Of a stretch of 64,000 nucleotides of DNA, positions 33,701 through 43,847 are shown in pieces. Within the stretch, counting starts at the first letter, position 1. Each line of letters opens with the position of its first letter. The notes beneath the pieces are model-generated. The model did no database searches. It was not told the DNA's origin and worked only from the letters and a program-made list of their open reading frames with translations. Location of the stretch: assembly GCF_018687715.1 (NCBI RefSeq), contig NC_056766.1, positions 44,990,933 through 45,054,932 of the forward strand, in the 5' to 3' direction. The stretch comes from Carya illinoinensis (taxonomy: Eukaryota; Streptophyta; Magnoliopsida; Fagales; Juglandaceae). The translations under genes were made by a program, and so were the position numbers.

Positions 33701-33892
33701 CATTCTAGAACTAAGCATATTGAAATAATATATCATTTTCTTCGAGATCATATGCAGAAAGGCGATATAGTACTAGAATTCACAAACACACACGATCAGT
33801 TAGCAGATATTTTCACAAAGCCTTTACCAGAAGATAGATTATGTATGATCAGAAGAGAACTAGGTATGATGCATGCTATGAATATCTCTTAA
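30785..33892 (+). pseudogene. SIRE-like pol (PR-IN-RT-RNase H), one premature stop
   Basis: Frame is +1 relative to gag. Protease [14 protein letters not shown] (about 17); pre-integrase [10 protein letters not shown] with CDACQFGK; integrase core with HMDLF (about 211), IRSDRGKEF (about 274) and [14 protein letters not shown] with [21 protein letters not shown] and the catalytic YVDDIIFG (about 719); RNase H from 33134 with SYTDADYTGC, LSTAEAEYVA and KHIEIIYHFLRDH, ending near FTKPLPEDR. A single TAA at 33095-33097 separates RT from RNase H; the frame is otherwise continuous to TAA at 33890-33892. No ATG precedes the protease after the gag stop, so a recoding step or spliced RNA would be needed. 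Confidence 0.95.
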
Positions 33893-33940
33893 AAGATAGA
33901 CTAGAGTCAATAAAAATAAAGATAGATTTTTTAAATACTT
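33893..33940. other. Junction between pol and antisense ORF 1
   Basis: Only 48 bp separate the pol stop codon (plus strand) from the stop codon of antisense ORF 1. The two genes are convergent. Confidence 0.7.
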
Positions 33941-34378
33941 TTACATAAACTTGAGATTCTTAGCCTCATGTTTGAGACGCTCATTCTCTTCATACAATAT
34001 CATGTCATTCTTATCCATGGGAACCGGCAAGCGGAATGAAGAATCTAATAAAGATTTCAACTGTTTATTCTTCTGCCGAATGATTCCTTCCCTTGTGTGA
34101 GACTCTTGAACAATTCGTTGAAGTACAACAATTTGTTCTTTGAGCTTTTCAACTTCATGATTTTTGGCTTGTAGCCGCTGAGAAAAAGCAACAATAGAGG
34201 AAGAGTAGCGAGTCCCAAGACTCACCAAGTCATAAATAGCATCAGAATCTGACTTATTAGTCAGATTATTATTTTCTTGCTGCAACATGGCACCAATGGC
34301 AGCTGCAGAAAGGACAGGAGGTTGAGATGCAGAATGCCTCATGGATGGATCTAGAGAAATGTTAGAAGAATGAGCCAT
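33941..34378 (-). CDS. Antisense coiled-coil ORF 1 in the SIRE-like element
   Basis: A 145-residue protein read opposite to gag-pol. Not a family I recognise. The N terminus is Ser/Pro/Ala-rich and starts MAHSSN; a central part has SDAIYDLVSLGTRYSSSI; then a strong coiled coil from about residue 66 (RLQAKNHEVEKLKEQI, VLQRIVQESHTREG, RQKNKQLKSLL) and a second short one (LYEENERLKHEAKNLKFM) at the C terminus. No membrane segment or signal peptide. By eye 14 of 46 residues match ORF 2 in the region preceding and entering the coiled coil, with no gaps, and both start MA. A TATA box lies 104 bp upstream on the same strand. It could be a structural or regulatory element protein, or an acquired host fragment. 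Confidence 0.7.
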   Translation of the reverse strand: MAHSSNISLDPSMRHSASQPPVLSAAAIGAMLQQENNNLTNKSDSDAIYDLVSLGTRYSSSIVAFSQRLQAKNHEVEKLKEQIVVLQRIVQESHTREGIIRQKNKQLKSLLDSSFRLPVPMDKNDMILYEENERLKHEAKNLKFM

Positions 34379-34481
34379 TGAGAAAAGAATAAAAGGCTTA
34401 AAATGAGAATGCTGAAGGAATGCAGATGAGTTATAGAGATGAGATGAAACTTGATGCGGATTGAATGAACTTCAGGACTGA

Positions 34482-34490
34482 TTTTATAGA
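34482..34490 (-). promoter_or_regulatory. TATA box of antisense ORF 1
   Basis: TCTATAAAA on the minus strand, ending 104 bases before the ATG at 34378. The same nonamer lies upstream of ORF 2 (35159-35151). Position suits a plant core promoter. Confidence 0.5.
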
Positions 34491-34620
34491 GATAGCATAA
34501 AGAATAAGACAAACCATTTTCTCTTCAAATCTTATTTAGTCAAAAGAAATACAAGATATGCTGGACACACATTGTCAAAAGTTTTCTTACTAAGCCAGCG
34601 AGATTAACAGTAGATTGTCC

Positions 34621-35073
34621 CTATTTTTCTAGTAAACGATGAACCTCTGTTGTTATCTGCCGATGTTGACCTTGTATCTGAACCCTTTCTCGTTCCAGCT
34701 CCTCTATTCGTGGTTGCAGATCATGAGCATACCAATCTGTAAATTTTTTCAACTCTTGGTTTTCTTGCTTTAGCCTTTTATTCTCACTATCCTTATTAGC
34801 AAGCTTCTGTCGTAACTCAAATATTTGCATGTTAAGATGATCAATCTCACTCACCCTAGCCATTAACCTCCGAGACATGATGGTAACAGAGGCAGCATAT
34901 TGACTACTGAGCATTCTTGATTCTGCAATAATCTCAGAATCAGCCTAACTAGAAAAACGGTTCACTGCTCCTATCATGGTATTGACGGCCTCAGGAGAGA
35001 AGATTGATGATTGATGCGTCAAGGGTTCCTGATTCAAGTCTGGAACATTAGTGGAAGAGAATTGCTCAGCCAT
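34621..35073 (-). pseudogene. Antisense coiled-coil ORF 2 in the SIRE-like element (one stop)
   Basis: Paralogue of ORF 1: 150 codons from ATG at 35073 (MAEQFSSTNVPDLN) to the stop at 34621, with one in-frame TAG at 34947-34945 after GAVNRFSS. The remainder has SQYAASVTIMSRRL, then a long coiled coil (VSEIDHLNMQIFELRQKL, DSENKRLKQENQELKK) and IEELERERVQIQGQ to the C terminus. A 97-residue product could still start at the internal Met after the stop (34914). Function unknown. The stop implies relaxed constraint in this copy; the paralogy implies past selection or duplication as a unit. Confidence 0.65.
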
Positions 35074-35150
35074 TCTATCGTTGTGGAAAAACAGAACTCA
35101 GGTCAAGAAGCGATTATTTTTTTGACATCCGATAGATGAAAATGATCATT

Positions 35151-35159
35151 TTTTATAGA
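35151..35159 (-). promoter_or_regulatory. TATA box of antisense ORF 2
   Basis: TCTATAAAA on the minus strand, 78 bases before the ATG at 35073. Identical to the box of ORF 1, within otherwise diverged surroundings. Confidence 0.5.
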
Positions 35160-35533
35160 AACTCGGAGCCTTCAATCCCGTTTGTCAACAACATCAGGCG
35201 ATTGTTTAATCTTCAGCCGTATTAAATTCATAGAGTTAGGCCTCGAGGCTTTACAGCACTTGTCGGGTCACGGACGGCTCCGTTTTTCAACTATCTATAG
35301 TGTCTACTAACGCACCGTTTTCTTCAGTCTATTTACTTATTGCGGATCCTTTTTAATGATGCCAAAAGGGGGAGAAGTGTTAGACTAGAACATTAACACT
35401 GTTTAAATTGTTAAACTTGTTATATATGCTTGGAATTATATTTATACTTTTGCTTGAAAAACTAACGCACATTCTCAGGGGGAGCTTAAGTATTAATACA
35501 GGTTTCAGGTTCTATCAAGTATTTGTCATCATC
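35160..35533 (+). other. Non-coding 3' region of the SIRE-like element
   Basis: Between the antisense unit and the PPT. It contains two extra polypurine boxes, AAAAGGGGGAGAAG (about 35364-35377) and GGGGGAG at 35478-35484. No reading frame. Confidence 0.6.
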
Positions 35534-35546
35534 AAAAAGGGGGAGA
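35534..35546 (+). promoter_or_regulatory. Polypurine tract of the SIRE-like element
   Basis: AAAAAGGGGGAGA directly before the 3' LTR start at 35548; the plus-strand DNA primer in reverse transcription. Confidence 0.85.
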
Positions 35547-35547
35547 T

Positions 35548-36822
35548 TGTTGAACCCAAGATTTCAAGTTTTGTGTAATTATATATTTACACATGGATTT
35601 TGATGATAACAAATGAATTCAAAGAATAAAGAAGTCTCAAGCTCAAGTTGTCTACACAATGGAGTCAAGCACATCAAGGAAACAAGCATGAGCAAGAAGG
35701 GAACAAGTTCACATTAAAATTATAGAGTAATGTTGTAAATCTCTTCAAAATTCGAAATTAGGATTAATGCTCAAAATTAATATTTTATCATAAAGCATTA
35801 AAATACATTTTTCACATGTGCATGAATATTTTTTAAAATTAAATTTGAAAATATTAAAGATGATTGATTGTCATCTTTCACATGTGCATGTTTTATTTGA
35901 ATATTTTCAAAAGTGATTGATGTTTTTTTAGACTTATACAAAAAGTAAAAGATTAGGTTGGAATTTTTTGAAAATGAAAGTGTGCTCATTTTGTCATATG
36001 CCAAAAGTAAAAGATTAGATTTGATTTTTTTTTGAAAAAGTGAATGATGTTGTCTTTGACAATTGAAAAAGAAGAACCTTTTATTTGAATTCTTTGAAAA
36101 AGTGAATGATGTTGTCTTTGACAATTGAAAAAGAAGAACCTTTTATTTGAATTTTTTGAAAAAGTGAATGATGTTGTCTTTGACATGTGAATCTTTTTAA
36201 ATTTGAATATGAAGTCTCATATGCCTATAAATAGATCATTTGAGAGCTTCACATTTACAACACCAAGAGCATACAACATTCATTCAAAACTTTCATTCTT
36301 TCTTCTCTAAGCATTGAGCCTTAATCCTTGTTCATTTTGAGAGATATAGTTTGCGCTGTATTGTTCTTATTTCACTCATTGAGGAGTGTTTTCTGATAAC
36401 CTACCCACTATCAGCTCTTGTATCAGAAAAAGGGTGTTTATAACCCTTGTGTGTGTAGAAAGTATTCTACACGGGGAATAGTTAAATCACCACATGTAAG
36501 GTGATTGCAAGTGTAGAGGGTGTTCTACACGAATCCTTTGTAGCGGTATTGTTCAAAGGTGTAATAGGTTTCTATCTCCACCTGAAGGAGGTTGAATAGT
36601 GAATTTGGGAATCCTCAAGGGGTAGCTTGAGGCGAGGACGTAGGCAGTGGGGCCGAACCTCGTTAACATACTGAGTTTGCTTCTCTTTTACCCTTACTCT
36701 TTATATTTATTGTTATTTCATATTTTGTTTATATTTTATATTATATATTTGATTTATAATTGTTATTTTTTTTTAATACAACTCAATTCACCCCCCCTCT
36801 TGTGTTAGTCATCTGGGCAACA
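35548..36822 (+). repeat. 3' LTR of the SIRE-like element
   Basis: 1,275 bp. Nearly identical to the 5' LTR apart from the roughly 66-bp indel and scattered substitutions. TATA box CCTATAAATAG at about 36223-36233. Followed by the target duplication CCAAA. Confidence 0.95.
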
Positions 36823-37254
36823 CCAAATACATAGACAAAAGGGAAACAAATGCCATAATCCAAAAAGAGACCACATGTCACTCTTTCAGCGAGGCCGATC
36901 CCTCAGACTCAACGTCTTCATCAATATCAAAATCTACGATTCCATAAAATTGAACCACAAGATGTCGAATACAATGAGATTGTGAATCTCAGTAAGTAAT
37001 CACCCAAACAAACTAAGAGATAAAAATACATTAATGCATGTAACAAATATGCGTACACATGAGGAAACACGAATGTGACCCAAAACCCTCATTTTTCTCG
37101 AAAATGATTATTTTCCAACACCTGCCAAAAATCTCATTTGACCTGAAATATATTTGTCATTTTCCAAGAAAATGGCCCAAACAATGGTGTTCGTATCCAT
37201 TAAATCATAAACCGTCATTTTTCCAGAGAATGGCCTAACATATCATTTATCAAT

Positions 37255-37640
37255 CGCTATAGGCGGGAATCAAAGGTTGGACTACCACCATCTCTACTTA
37301 CCACCATCCCTACTGTGTGCACCATAAGCAGGACTACCACCATCTTTACCATGTGTACCGTAGATGAGAATCATAGGCAGGACTACCACCATCTCTGTTT
37401 ACTACCATCCCTACCACTAACACCGTAGACGGGAATCACAGGTAGAACTCTACCACCATCCCTACAGCATGCATCATAGGCGAGAATCACAGGTGGGACT
37501 ACTACCATCCCTACAGCTTGCACTCTAGGAGGGAATCATAGGTGGGACTATCACCATCCTTACTGCGTGCACAGTACGTGAGAATCGCAAGTGGGACTCT
37601 ACCACCGTTCCTGTTTACCACCATCTCTACAGTTCCTTTT
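37255..37640. repeat. Imperfect tandem repeat inside solo LTR X1
   Basis: About six diverged copies of a 60-65 bp unit built on GGACTACCACCATC, CCCTAC, a GCATGCAC-like word and GGGAATCACAGG. No reading frame crosses it. Absent from X2, which is shorter here. Confidence 0.8.
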
Positions 37641-38930
37641 TCTGCCCTTTCAATCCATTCAATCTATTCATTTCAAACATACTCAAAAATCATCTCTCAC
37701 ATGAAAACCCAATTTTCATTCACGACACATGAACATGCATGAAATGATGCAATAAATGCCATAATGCCAAACACAACATAAATGCACGCAAGCATAATTC
37801 AATTAAATAAATAACCCATCCTTACATTCAACCGACCCTCATACTCCTCAGACTCAATGTCCGGTACAACCAACCAGACTGCAAAAAATTTGTTGGTGCA
37901 AAAATATATTTAAATCTCATAAAATTCTTTGAAAAATTACTTACAATGCTAAAAAAACAAAACTCTAAAAGATCAAGTACACAAGCACCCAGTTATCATC
38001 ACCAACAAACTCGATTTTAGAGATTGAAAAAGGGGCTCAAAACAAGGAAATTTGAAGGGAAATTTTGAAGAAGAAAATGGGCTGATTTACAAGATAAATA
38101 CTAGAAGATAAAGGGCTGAACAATGGTGTTCACAGCAAAAGAAAAATAACTACATAAAACCAAGATGGAGCTCACGGCTTGGACCAAAACAATGGCACGG
38201 TGAGGCCAACAAAACATCGCATGGTTTGGGGAGAAAAAAAAGCCAGAAATGCAAAGGGCTTCTCACAAGCATAAATGCGAAAATGCCAAGGGAAAAATAG
38301 AGAGAGAAACGGGCATGGAGGCTCATGGTTTTGGACCTGCAGAATCAACAAGAATAGATAAAAAAAATAAATAAAACTAAAGAGAAGAAAGGAACACACA
38401 GTCAGCAGTAGAAGATGGGAAAAACCAAAAAAGAAAAAGAATTGCTTACCAAGAGAAGAAGAGAAGCATTCTGCACAAGAGGAGAGAAGAAGAAAATAAA
38501 ACAAATGAAGAAGAAGAGAAGGAGGAGGCGTGCGGCAAGAGAAGGAAAAGAAAAAGAATAAAAGCCCTAAGGGCTAAAAGGCCAAAATGCACCGTTTGAG
38601 GCGAAAAGAGAGGGCTGGCTAAAATGCAAATGGGCTAGGCTTCAAGAGGCTACACGGCTGGCCCAAAATAGAATTTGAAACCCACTAAAACAAGCCCACC
38701 CATAAATAAAGGGTCCAATAAATTAAAAAGGGTACAATAAAATAAATACAAGACAATTAAAACACTACAACTAAATATTAATAAAATAAAATAATTAAAC
38801 CCAACAATTAAATAATTTAAAGTAAAGAGCAATTTAAAAATAAAGGAATAATTAATATCAAGAAAGCACATCAAAATAAATTTCACAACTTAGAAATCAC
38901 AAAATAATACAACGAGAAACACGTTAAATT

Positions 38931-40484
38931 TTTTTTTTTCTTATAAGAGAAAATGCTTCATTAATCAACTGGTAAATATTCGAGATACATCATTTAAAAC
39001 AGAAACTTTGACCACCATGGGTCCATCTTCTAGCCAAACTTTCTCATAAGCTTCCTTTATGGCTTCCTTAGCTGCTATGTGAGCAGCATGATTAGTAGAC
39101 CTGTATGCAAAGGATAACCTCCAAGTCGAATGAATCTCCAGCAACTGTTGTAGATCCTCTGTCTCTTGACCATGCCAAGAATTATCTTCATTTTTCAAAT
39201 TGATTGCATCAATGACTGCTTTGGCATCCCCTTTGAAGATAACTTGGTTCATACCCATCTCAATACACATTTCCATGGCCCTTTGCAGGACTGCTCTTTC
39301 TGCTTGGGCAGCTGAGAAAACCTGTTCTTTTGGGGCTGTTAAACACGCTTGAAGGCTCCCTTCACTATCTCTCATTATGATTCCCAACCCCATTCTGTTC
39401 AAAATCTTGTCATACGTTGCATCAAAATTTACTTTCAAAAAAGGCCACTCAGGTGGCTGCCAAGACTTATTAGAAGTTGTTGTTGTTGTCCTCCCTTCTA
39501 GTCTATTCCTACTCTGCTGATTAATCTCCCTTAGCATTGCAATATCAGCTTGAGCCATAGCTGTGATAGTTTCTGGACTCTTAAACTGGTCTTGAAAGAT
39601 GTAGACATTTCTTCTACCCCATAGATGGTAGCATAGGACTGCAACCATTTGTAGATCTTCTTTATTTAATCTAGCTGTCATCTCTTCCCATCGTTGCTGG
39701 AAATCAGAGAAAGAGCTGTTCCATTTTTTGAGCTTGCTATTATCACCTCCCCACACATCCTTTGCTGCCGGACAGGCCCAAAGGGTATGCAGTGAGGTTT
39801 CAACCTCTCTTGTACAGATTAGACAAAGGTTGCTATCCACAATTTTCCTTTTGTATAGTTTGTCTTTTGTTGGAAGGATATTAGAAAGGCTTCTCCATAT
39901 GAACATTCTAACCTTGCCCGAGACTTCTAGTTGCCAGAGTTCCTTCCATATCCCTTTGTTCCCCCCTCCTGAAGAAGATTTGCCCATACTTCTGCGTGAC
40001 AGTTTTTTATCCATGAAATAGGCACTTTTAACAGAGAAGATGCCTTTTGTAGACCCTGCCCAAATCCTTTTATCTCTTGCCCTTCTCTTGCTAATGGGAA
40101 TTGAGCATATAAGCTTTGCTTCCTCTTCATTGAAAATGGCCTTCACTAGATTTTCCTTCCAAGATCAAGTATCTACATTAATTAAGGCATCCACTTTGCA
40201 ATCTGGATCTAAAGCATTGATGTGGGTCTGAACATGAAAGGTTACTGGTCTAGGCAGCCATTTTTCCTTCTAGATTTTTATTTCTCTCCCATTTCCCACC
40301 CTCCATACTAACCCTTCCCTCACCAGACCCATACTTGACCATAGGCTTCTCCATATGTACGAGGGAGATCCTTTTAACTCTGCCTCCATCACATCACAAT
40401 GCTGAAAGTATTTCTGTTTGAAGACCCTCAAGACTAAGGACAGTGGTTCTTTTATCATTCTCCATAGTTGCTTTGCTAAGAGAA
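38931..40484 (-). mobile_element. LINE L2, 5'-truncated, inside X1
   Basis: Minus-strand LINE tail whose poly(A) appears as the T run at 38929-38939. It interrupts X1 between GAGAAACACGTTAAATT and AAGAGAACCACTAATAATAT, which are contiguous in X2 (GAGAAATCTGATAAATTT...AAGAGAATCAATATTAA). The right boundary is approximate. Confidence 0.8.
38965..40146 (-). pseudogene. LINE L2 ORF2 C-terminal part (zf-RVT, RNase H)
   Basis: A 393-residue open frame. The zinc-binding RT-associated part has KGIFSVKSAYF, LWQLEVSGKVRMFIWRSL, LCLICTREVETSLHTLWACP and a VAVLCYHLWGRRN linker. RNase H follows from LKVNFDATYDK, with SAAQAERAVLQRAMEM and VIFKGDAKAVIDAI. Recognisable ORF2 continues to about 40480 (LLAKQLWRMIKEPLSL; SPSYIWRSLWS), but a stop (near 40267) and a frame change separate it. 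RT and endonuclease are absent. Confidence 0.85.
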
Positions 40485-40547
40485 CCACTAATAATATTAA
40501 ATAAAATAATCATTCAATTAAAATATATGATAATACAGGGTATCACA

Positions 40548-40665
40548 GTATCTTTTTACATGAATCAAACCTCTATTTATACACATATATTGATAGCTAA
40601 CTAACATAACTGACTTGTACACATGTAATTTTACTGACTTGTATCATTTTGACTTATAATTTAAT
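40548..40665 (-). repeat. C2 3' LTR, proximal piece
   Basis: Begins just after the PPT with TATTAAATTATAAG (a TG start would need one substitution). TATA-like TGTATAAATAGAGG on the minus strand at about 40580-40567. Broken at 40548 by X1. Confidence 0.6.
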
Positions 40666-40756
40666 ACTCCCCCTCAAGATGGGTGTTATTGGAGTGTAAA
40701 TGTTAATAATACCCATCTTGAAAAGAATATTAGAGAAGAGATTGTTGCCAAGAGGC

Positions 40757-41016
40757 TTACTCAAAATATCTGCCAGCTAAGGAAACATGTAATGTTTTCA
40801 TAGTGCCTACCAATAGTTTTTCCCTAACAATATGACAATCAATGTCAATATGTTTTGTACGTTCATGAAAAATTGAATTGGTTGCTATGTGCATGGCAGC
40901 CTCATTGGCACAAAAGAGCACAGTTGGCTTGGATTGTGGTGCAAATAAATCTTTGAGCAACTGTTGCAGCCAAGTAATTTCACATGTTGTTGTTGCCATA
41001 GCATGGTATTCAGTCT
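40757..41016 (-). pseudogene. C2 RNase H, downstream half
   Basis: Minus strand: AETEYHAMATTTCEITWL, then PTVLFCANEAAMHIATN and [19 protein letters not shown], the end of a Copia RNase H. The upstream half ([14 protein letters not shown]) lies across solo LTR X2 at 41574 onward. Removing the LTR and one copy of its target duplication would leave the reading frame continuous. Confidence 0.85.
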
Positions 41017-41021
41017 CTGCT

Positions 41022-41568
41022 TGTGATGCCCCAAAATTTCAAGTACGGACACATGGAAATCGATGGGGGATGATAACAACACGGGTCATACACTCCAATG
41101 ACAAGTGCTAAGTGTATGCACATGCAACACGTGTAAGACAAAAGATGCAGCGAATTGTTAAATACAAATTCACTTAAACTAAAGCGTTTTAAAAAGCAAC
41201 CCAAAAGCGGGAAACAAATCCCATTCCATGAGAAAGTGATTCCCGATCACTCCTCCGGCGGAGCCACATCCTCAAGCTCTGTATCCTCATCTACAACAAA
41301 ATCTACTGCACCAAGAAATGGTACCGTAGGTAAGTAATAGACCAAACAATAATTTAAAGTCAAACAATAAACTAATTTAAATTAAAGAGCAATTTAAATG
41401 CAAAACAATAATTAATATTAAGAGAGCACATCAAAATAAATTTCACAATTAAAAAAATCATAAAATAAATCCAACGAGAAATCTGATAAATTTAAAACAA
41501 GAGAATCAATATTAAAATTCATTAAATAAATCCTTTAGTTAAAATACACTAAAATACTGGGTACCACA
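41022..41568 (-). repeat. Solo LTR X2 in the C2 RNase H
   Basis: 547 bp bounded TG...CA with perfect 5-bp target duplications CTGCT (41017-41021 and 41569-41573). Same family as X1, but lacking its long middle part. No internal region, so it formed by LTR-LTR recombination. Confidence 0.9.
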
Positions 41569-42600
41569 CTGCTGTAGACCTAGATGCTGTATTTTGCTTC
41601 TTGGATTTCCATGAAATGAGGGACTGTCCAAGAAATACACAAAACCCAGTAATGGACTTTCTAGTGTCTCTGCATGCAACCCAATCTGCATCACAAAATG
41701 CCTTCAATTATAGATCATTTGTTGATGGGAAGAATAACACTTGACTAGGGTTGCTTTTGATGAATCTTAGGACATGATGAGCAGCTGCCAAATGAATTTC
41801 AGTGGGATTTGCAACATACTGACTTAATATTTGAACAGAAAATGATAAGTCAGGTCTTGTAATGGTTAAGTACAAAAGTCTACCCACTAATCTCCTTTAA
41901 TAAATAGGATCTGAGAGAGGCTTTCCTTTTGTTTTTTGGATAATCTCAAGTTCTGGTCCATAGGAAATGAGGCTGGTTTACAAGCCAAATACCCTAAATC
42001 AGACAATATCTCAAGAGCATACTTCCTTTGTGAAACTGTAATGCCTTTTGTGGAACGAGCAATCTCAAGACCTTTCAAAGGTCCAAGGTCTTTGAGCTTA
42101 AATTGAGAATGAAGATATTTCTTTAAATTAGCTACAACATCATCCTCATTATTGGTCATGATGATATCATCTACATAAATAGTAATGCAATGAAATAGTT
42201 ATTTTTTTGTCGAGTGAATAAAGTGTGATCAGCTGAAGATTGGATAAAACCATGGGCTAACAAAGCAGAGGAAAAATTTGAGAACCACTGTCTTGATGCC
42301 TGCTTAAGGTCATACAAAGACTTATTTAGTTTGCACACAAATAGAGAGCTAGTGGAAGTAGCTTGAGTAGAAGGCAGAAACTCCCCCTGAGCAGATGATC
42401 CCTTTGAATTGCAGTGAAAGCCAAGAGGTAGAGACATGTACACCTCCTCTTCTAAGTCTTCAAGTAAAAATGCATTGTTGACATCCAGTTGATGCAAAGA
42501 CCAGTTCTTGGGTGCAATTATGGCTAACAAAACTCGTACAGTGACTAACTTGGCAACTGGTGAAAATGTTTCCAAGTAGTCCAATCCTTCCTACTGTGTA
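41569..42600 (-). pseudogene. C2 reverse transcriptase
   Basis: 42584-42171: [31 protein letters not shown] and [16 protein letters not shown]. 42159-41887: [20 protein letters not shown] and [12 protein letters not shown]. The catalytic YVDDII box lies between them at about 42180-42160, where the frame shifts. 41886-41574 holds the connection region with more breaks. Reads into the RNase H interrupted by X2. Confidence 0.85.
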
Positions 42601-43276
42601 TAGCCCTTAGCAACTAATCGGGTTTTTTATCTTTCCCTAGAACCATTTGAGTTATATTTAATCTTGTAAACCCATTTACATCCAACAGCTTGCTTGTTGG
42701 GAGGTAAGTGAGTTATAGTCCAAGTTTTATTATCTTTCAAGGCTTTAATTTCATTAGCCAGGGCATCACACCAATGAGTATGTTGAATGGCTTGTCTAAA
42801 AGATGTTGGTTCTTTTTTAGAAGAAACGGAAAGTGTGAATGCTTCATGAGAACAAGAAAGATTAGAATATGATTAAAAAAGAAGAAATTGGATGTTGAGT
42901 ACCTGAGATAGAACCTTTACTCAAAGAATCAGATGATGAAGTGGCCTCTGCAATATTAGTTAAGTTACAATGATAATCTGCACGATAGGATGGCTTTTTG
43001 TGAACTATTGTGGATTTTCTAATTTTAGGTTGTGGAGTAGCAAAATTGGGATTTTGCTGAGAAGTAGTTGGAACTGAATTATTTATGGGTTCATTTATGG
43101 AGTTGGAAAGAGTATCAATAGGAACTGAAAGAATATTTTGAGTAATTTGAGTTATTGGAGATGTGAATGTATCAATAGGAATGAGATCATATGTTTGAGG
43201 AACTGGTATGACTACTGACTGAGTGGAAAGATCATGACCACTTTTGAATGGAAATATAGATTCTCAAAAAACATCT
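42601..43276 (-). other. C2 integrase-RT linker, no open frame
   Basis: Degraded linker of C2 with a recognisable [24 protein letters not shown] stretch near 42700-42780 and several stops. No independent gene. Confidence 0.5.
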
Positions 43277-43845
43277 CTATAGATTCTCAAAAACATCTCT
43301 GGATAAGAAGATGACATTGGTTTCTAAATCATAGAGTTTGTATCCCTTGGTACCATATGGATATCCAAGGAAAACACAAGGATGAGCTTGCGGTGCAAAT
43401 TTAGAACGATTATGAGATAAAGTGGAAGCAAAGAAGAGACAAGCAAATACTCTTAGATGAGAATAATTTGGTGTTTTTGAGAATAATATCTCATATGGTG
43501 TTTTATTAGATAGCAAAGGAGAGGGTGTTCTATCGATTAAGTAAGCTCCTATGAGAACACATTCACTCCGAAAAACAAGAGGTAAATTGGCATGAAATCT
43601 AAGAGATTTTACCACATTTAAGAGATGTTGGTTTAAGGTGCAGCAACACACATTTGTTGATGTAAGACTCTTTTAGAAGAATAAAAATCTGGCATATCAA
43701 ACTTAGCCCCTCTATCAGACCTTATAGTTTTGATATGAATATCAAATTGTGTCTCTATGAGCTTAAAAAATGACTGAACTAGAGAGCGAGTGTCAGATTT
43801 ATTTTTCATTAGATATACCCAAGTACAACATGAATGATCATCCAC
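43277..43845 (-). pseudogene. C2 integrase
   Basis: 43845-43633: MDDHSCCTWVYLMKNKSD and IKTIRSDRGAKF, the second catalytic Asp. 43651-43277: VKSLRFHANLPLVF, LIDRTPSPLLSNKTPYEIL, LRVFACLFFAST and VFLGYPYGTKGYKLYD. A frameshift near 43650 removes continuity through the QQNGVVER region carrying the catalytic Glu. Confidence 0.85.
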
Positions 43846-43847
43846 AA

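Larger units (their letters stand above)
27526..36822 (+). mobile_element. SIRE-like Copia element, nearly intact
   Basis: A 9,297-bp plus-strand element with perfect target duplications CCAAA (27521-27525 and 36823-36827), LTRs of 1,341 and 1,275 bp, PBS, gag, pol and PPT. The SIRE/Maximus assignment rests on the long LTRs, the large gag with two zinc knuckles and a coiled coil, a QRCVFDKAGLGY motif and a long post-pol region. Between pol and the 3' LTR it carries two antisense ORFs rather than a sense env-like ORF. One nonsense codon interrupts pol. It lies inside solo LTR X1. Confidence 0.9.
27280..40547 (-). repeat. Solo LTR X1 (Gypsy-type), interrupted twice
   Basis: Pieces 27280-27525, 36828 to about 38930 and about 40485-40547 together make a TG...CA-bounded LTR of roughly 2.4 kb. 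They align with X2 at both ends and at the GTAAGTAAT block: TGTAACGTCTC versus TGTGATGCCCC at the left, AATACAGGGTATCACA versus AATACTGGGTACCACA at the right. X1 contains about 1.6 kb (37020-38650) absent from X2. Minus orientation is likely (LTR beginning TGTGATACCC, ending GACGTTACA). No internal coding region, hence solo. Flanking candidates GTATT/GTATC. Confidence 0.7.

Noticed and set aside
35798..36186. Frames in the SIRE-like LTR repeats, also at 27850-28107
   Set aside because: They follow the 62-bp tandem repeats of the LTR, in both LTR copies; not genes.
37255..37640. Possible CRISPR-like array
   Set aside because: Units are imperfect, have no constant repeat/variable spacer pattern, and lie in a plant LTR.
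38172..38886. Phe/Leu-rich minus-strand frames
   Set aside because: Low-complexity purine-rich LTR sequence read on its pyrimidine strand; no conserved domain.
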